Shown here in pieces: positions 17,059 through 21,261 of a stretch of 21,261 nucleotides of DNA. Positions within the stretch are counted from its first letter, which is position 1. The number at the start of each line of letters is the position of its first letter. The notes under the pieces were generated by a model that ran no database searches, had not been told where the DNA came from, and saw only the letters and a program-made list of their open reading frames with translations. Location: assembly GCA_003427395.1 (NCBI GenBank), contig BFEA01000134.1, positions 1,571,388 through 1,592,648 on the forward strand. Reading direction: 5' to 3'. Source of the stretch: Chara braunii (Eukaryota > Streptophyta > Charophyceae > Charales > Characeae). The translations under genes were made by a program, and so were the position numbers.

Positions 17059-19106
17059 AGAGGTCAGCCTCGTCGTGGAAGTGTGGATGACCGCTCTCTT
17101 CGAAATTATCTGCCTCCCCTTGGAGTCCCGACTTGCGCACGATGAGAGAGAGAGAGACGGCGGAAGGAGGTTGGTGCGTATCCCGCAACCCCGAGCGGGT
17201 TTAAGGCCGAATGAAAGGAAAAAGGACTGACGAACTCATGCACTCATGCAAGCAATCGACACTCGGTACTTCTTATTATCAGGTCTGGGGGCACATACAA
17301 GCACGCCTACTCATAGAGCCCTCAATGAGACATTCAACATCCATAGACTTCCATACCCGAACATGCCTAACGGATAACTCACACATTGCCAGTGGGACCA
17401 TGCACACATCACACGGGGACAAAGCAGCAATGGAGAAAAATACCGTTCTTAAAATACATAATTCTCACGACTGGCCGCTCCGGGCCCAACCCCCAATCCG
17501 TCAAAACCACCGACAACCATAGCCACAAGGCCCTGCCACTTCCGGTGTCCGATCTCCACCACCACTTAGTCCCTCTGACTGCCTTACCCCAAGTCTACCG
17601 CTAACTCCCTCACCCACCGTCACTCCGCCAACCACGGGGCACGTCGAGCCTTTCCGGCGCTGCGGGCTTTGCGCATAGCTTGCGCAACTTGCAGCCAACT
17701 TGAAGATCAAAGAGAGCGAGCCTGAGAGGAAGGGGTTGCGATAATTTATAACGTGGAAAGCGGCGGGAAGGTTGCGCGAAGCATGGGGCGTAGATGAGCA
17801 AGACAAAAGAAGGGCAGAGGTTCTAGAAGGATCGAAGGAGGCGAGTCAAATGATCTGCGTGATTGGGGTGGTCGTCCAAGTGGGGTGCGCTTCCCGCCAC
17901 CACCACATTGCCCGTACCATCCCAATCAGACAGTCAATCGTTCGCAGGGAAAGGAGAAGAGGGGGGATTAGACTTCGCTTAGAGGGAAGACAAACAGACA
18001 TGCAGGAAGGGAATGCGCAACAAGAAAGGAAGATGGTGTCGGGATGCGGAGCATGAGAACGGGTTTCTGAGGCGTGCAAAAATTTGAAAAACAGTTGCGT
18101 GTGCAAAAATTCAAAATTATAATTCCCAACTGTTTCTTGAATTTCTTGGCGAGGCCACTAACCGGTCGTGCGAGACCCGAATTACATTTTCTACTCCGTC
18201 CCTTTCTTCGTAAAGGAAAAGAAAAAAAAATAATAAAAAAAAATGAAGCCTCGTTCTTCCCTATTATCCTGAATCTGTACTTTAGGGTCTAATGTGGGTT
18301 TCCCCTAAGGGTATGGGAAACCGCAAGAGTAGGGATCCTGGCTTATCACATGCTGCTTGAGCAAGTGTGAGCAGTCTGGGTGCTGAAGAAGGTGGCACGC
18401 TAGTAGGAGCACCACTGGGAGTAGGAAGAAGACATGGAGCTTCCACCTCGGCTATGGTGGAACTCTACCGGCAGGAAGAGGAGAAAGAAAGGGACTAGGG
18501 AGGAGAGTGGCAAGTCGCTTACCTCGCTATGGTGAATGCCATCTTCAGCACCTTGTTATGCGCTGCATCTGAAAGGCCCCAGTGGGGGTTGCACCGCACC
18601 AAGAAGGCTCCAAGGCAGAGCCAGGCATGATGGCAGCCTGGGAAGCAGTGGACATAGATGCTTTGCATTGTCTTTTGCACCGCAGTGCTAGACCCTTAGT
18701 AGTCCGCATAGCCTTGGCCTGGTTGAGGAGGAAGAAGATGGAGGTTATGGCTATGGTGGACCTGAGGACCTCTAGTTATGCCAAGCACTAAGAGTGGGAT
18801 TGAAACATTGATTCTGGTTCTGCCATTCATCATTATTATTATTTATTGTTTGAATCAGAGGGGAGGAAAAAAGGAGGAGAAGTTTGGTTGGCAAGAAGAA
18901 GGGAAATTGTCATTGGTCTTGTGCTGTTGTATATCTTCTTCTTCTTCTTTCTTTCATCTTCTTCATTTTCATTATCTTTCCCTCTCAAGTTCATTCTTTT
19001 TTTCTGCAGTTGGACGGTATTGTGCTTTTTTTTGCAGTTGACCAGGATCGTAACATTGGTATCGGATTGGATTCTACTTGCTGGCGAGAGTTGACTTTGC
19101 TGCCCT
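17059..19106. other. intergenic, no supported gene
   Basis: Mixed-composition sequence with a GAGAGAGAGA run near 17143, repeated GTGCAAAAATT near 18075-18110, a GGTTTCCC/GGGAAACC hairpin near 18297-18323, and TTCTTCTTC runs near 18930-18970. Short frames show no motifs. Confidence 0.4.
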
Positions 19107-19148
19107 ACCCTAATCTAAGTGGTTGAGGGCACCACTTAGGGTTAGGGT
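19107..19148. repeat. hairpin with AGGGTTAGGGT arm
   Basis: ACCCTAATCTAAGTGG (19107-19122) pairs with the complement in CCACTTAGGGTTAGGGT (19132-19148), with one indel and one mismatch. The arm resembles two plant-type telomere units but is too short to be an interstitial telomere. Confidence 0.6.
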
Positions 19149-19570
19149 TGGTTCATTGAGGGAAGAGAAACAGTGTGGTGTAGGGAAGCTGCCCCCACCT
19201 GGTAAGGTTGTACAGGGTCGTCATTTGACCCCGCCAAGTTGCGAGAGTGTAAGTTTGGGGTGGCAAGACACAAGGAAGAGCTTCGTCATGCAATTTGTGA
19301 TAGGCGACAGTGAGAGGCACCTACAACTGAAATCTGGACTTCAAGGAGGACATTGGGCGATTTTAGGGTTCCCCTCAAGTCGGCGAGCGTCAGGGTGGCA
19401 GCCATATGGCCCATATCTGCATCAACAGACTGCAAATTGCTACTTTGGGCTTCAACATCGATGGGGCATTTGGGATTGTACTTAGGTGTAGGATAAACCC
19501 TCCTAGGTGATAGGACACTATTGGAGAGGTTGCTGATTGAGTCAGGATGACCGTATGAAAGGGGGGTGAA

Positions 19571-19646
19571 CTATACTTCATCTCGAAGCTTAGGTCTCTC
19601 AAATAGTAAGTCTCGTGCACCTATACTTCATCTCGAAGCTCAGGTC
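19571..19646. repeat. direct repeat of 26 bases, 50 apart
   Basis: CTATACTTCATCTCGAAGCT, then (T/C)AGGTC, occurs at 19571-19596 and 19621-19646 with a single difference. The rest of 19149-20283 shows no gene. Confidence 0.75.
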
Positions 19647-20283
19647 ATGCCCATGAATGTGTGCATGGTACTGATGTTTTGTTGGGGTTGTTTTCGGGTT
19701 TCTTTTCCCACTCCTCTATGGTCTTGAGTGTGTGCATGAGCGTGCAAACTTGCTTTCTCACCTGATAAGTGGATGGATGGAGTATCTTGGGTTGAGTGTC
19801 AAATCTTCCACAGTGCTTTGTCTTTTTTATTTATGAACGACTGTAGTTAGTGGGTTCTCTCTGAAGTTGAAATTCGTTTTTCAGTGCAGTAGGGGGCAGA
19901 AAGCAGGTCCTTGTGAAACTCTTCTTGGTTGGGACTTGACCACGACCTACCTGGGACCAGTGGGACCAGGCTCAACCAAGGAGGGCCCCTTAGGCCCGAA
20001 TCTGTAAACGTCAGTTTCATTTCTCTGTCTTGCTAGAAATAAGAGTTCATCTTCGGTTAAAGCACTCACTGCAGAGGGGATCTCGGCTGAGATGTTTTGC
20101 ACACTTTACCGTACTTTCCGCCGCTTGGCTCGCACCTTATACACTAATCAATTCTCCATTGGTTCATGATTGTTGCTCTTTGCTTAGATTCGTTGCACAT
20201 TCATAAACTAAGCCAGATTGAGCGGGAGGGGGTCTCGTACTCAATCTGGGCAGGCTGAGTTGCTGGATCAAGACTCGTACTTC

Positions 20284-20413
20284 AATTTTTTACTTATTTA
20301 TTCTTTGTGATGACCGCTCTTTAGTCCAAATGAATTGTCGCTCCGACTAATTTTTTATTTATTTATTCTTTGTGATGACCGCTCTCTAGTCCAAATGAAT
20401 TGTCGCTCCGACG
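20284..20413. repeat. tandem duplication of 65 bases
   Basis: Two adjacent copies (20284-20348 and 20349-20413) share TTTGTGATGACCGCTCT and AGTCCAAATGAATTGTCGCT and differ at only about two or three positions, so the event is recent. No adapter sequence lies at the junction, unlike 14737. Confidence 0.85.
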
Positions 20414-20759
20414 AAAAGTTCTACCTTCTCTTTTGTATGATTTTCAATTTGTTTCTTCCATTGGGTTTTTTAAATGTCCGCTTCGATAGGATCGCAAACG
20501 AGAAAGAGAGACAAAATAGAGCAGGTTTTGAGTCTCTCTTGAGGGAGTAAGGAGAGGGAAGAGTAGTGCTCGTCCTTGAATTGTGAGGAATTGCAGACCC
20601 CTCTTGAGAGACTTATTGACACCCTCGTCCTCCATCATGACATTTGGAATAGAGTGGAAACTGCAAATGGACGCTGCCCCCAGGGCAAAAAATGCGCAGT
20701 ACCTAAAGTTTTATTTTATGAGACGGTGTTAAATAGGGAAAAGGAGGAAAAGGAGAAAG

Positions 20760-21002
20760 GCAGGGAAAGTGAAAGTCCACGAGGCTATCTTCAGTACTCT
20801 GCCCGCCTTGACTGATGCTGAGGTGGGAGCGAAGACCGTTCCACTTCTTAGGGCCTTAGTAGATGTCTGAGTTGTTGAAGATCATGCTGGCCAGTCCGCA
20901 CGTGTGTTCGAGGAACTCAAGAATTTGCACGAAGACGACCATGATGCTCAACAGAACCTCGACCACTCAGATTGTCCTCCCTCCTGCCTACTCTACTTCT
21001 AA
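20760..21002 (+). other. possible coding remnant, unrecognised, with one stop
   Basis: The plus-strand frame reads AGKVKVHEAIFSTLPALTDA, then EVGAKTVPLLRALVDV, a TGA (20868-20870), then VVEDHAGQSARVFEELKNLH and EDDHDAQQNLDHS up to TAA. Composition is helix-like and charged, protein-like on both sides of the stop. It could be an exon with a nonsense change or part of an old element. No family is recognised. Confidence 0.25.
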
Positions 21003-21187
21003 TGCTATGAATCAGTCCATATTTACCCCTCTTATTGTGTCTTCTTCTTCTTCTTCTTCTTCTTTTTATCCTTTTTCTTCTTCTTTGAGTGTGGTCAAGA
21101 CAGGTCTTCACATATGTCGTTCATGTCATAGGATTTTGTTTATGTTTTGGTGACACACACCATAGACATTGGACAACACATGACGAG

Positions 21188-21189
<2 letters not shown>

Positions 21190-21261
<72 letters not shown>
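21190..21261. repeat. (GA)n microsatellite at the window edge
   Basis: About 72 bases of AG repeat that run off the right end; a short (TTC)n tract lies at about 21040-21066. Confidence 0.95.

Noticed and set aside
19107-19148. Interstitial telomere repeat
   Set aside because: Only about two AGGGTT units in a small hairpin; too short and imperfect.

Overview
The window is eukaryotic nuclear DNA: no operons or prokaryotic signals, long low-complexity intergenic sequence, dinucleotide and trinucleotide microsatellites, poly-A/T/C/G runs, miniature inverted-repeat elements and a large PIF/Harbinger DNA transposon. The plant-type CutA with a long Ser-rich leader and the style of the transposon proteins suggest a streptophyte (green plant or charophyte alga). 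From memory, not a search, the transposon proteins resemble repeated families in the Chara braunii assembly. Six single Ns and an embedded sequencing-adapter sequence show this is a draft assembly.

Layout. 1-2900 is repeat-rich and has no gene I can support: a GGGAC-type minisatellite, CT/CA microsatellites, a hairpin and a 175-bp foldback element. 2940-4228 holds a CutA-like gene on the minus strand; its last coding segment is present three times, among TATCTT-rich repeats. 4230-5900 holds trinucleotide repeats and two related small foldback elements.

5920-15905 is a nest of two Harbinger-type elements. A short non-autonomous element of about 450 bp (TAA target duplication) was split by a 9,535-bp element (6175-15709) with 25-bp perfect terminal inverted repeats, a TTA target duplication and eight TCCTAA/TTAGGA hexamers near each end. 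The large element carries three genes: a DDE transposase (+, 6813-8165), a protein family of unknown function (-, 9157-10872) and a Myb/SANT (trihelix-like) protein with a hydrophobic, membrane-anchor-like N-terminus (-, 11950-13830). All three frames are intact except for six in-frame stop codons, with no frameshift seen. The copy is therefore recently dead, but its ancestral three-gene layout is readable.

15909-21261 has no confident gene: two weak coding-like stretches (16642-17058 minus, 20760-21002 plus), some short direct repeats and a terminal (GA)n tract.

Working model (inference): in the intact ancestor the transposase cut at the ends, the Myb-like protein bound the subterminal hexamers, and the third protein had an accessory role that cannot be read from sequence. 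The membrane-anchor-like segment and the third gene are the most novel features here; the adapter-bearing duplication at 14674-14817 is an assembly error, not biology.
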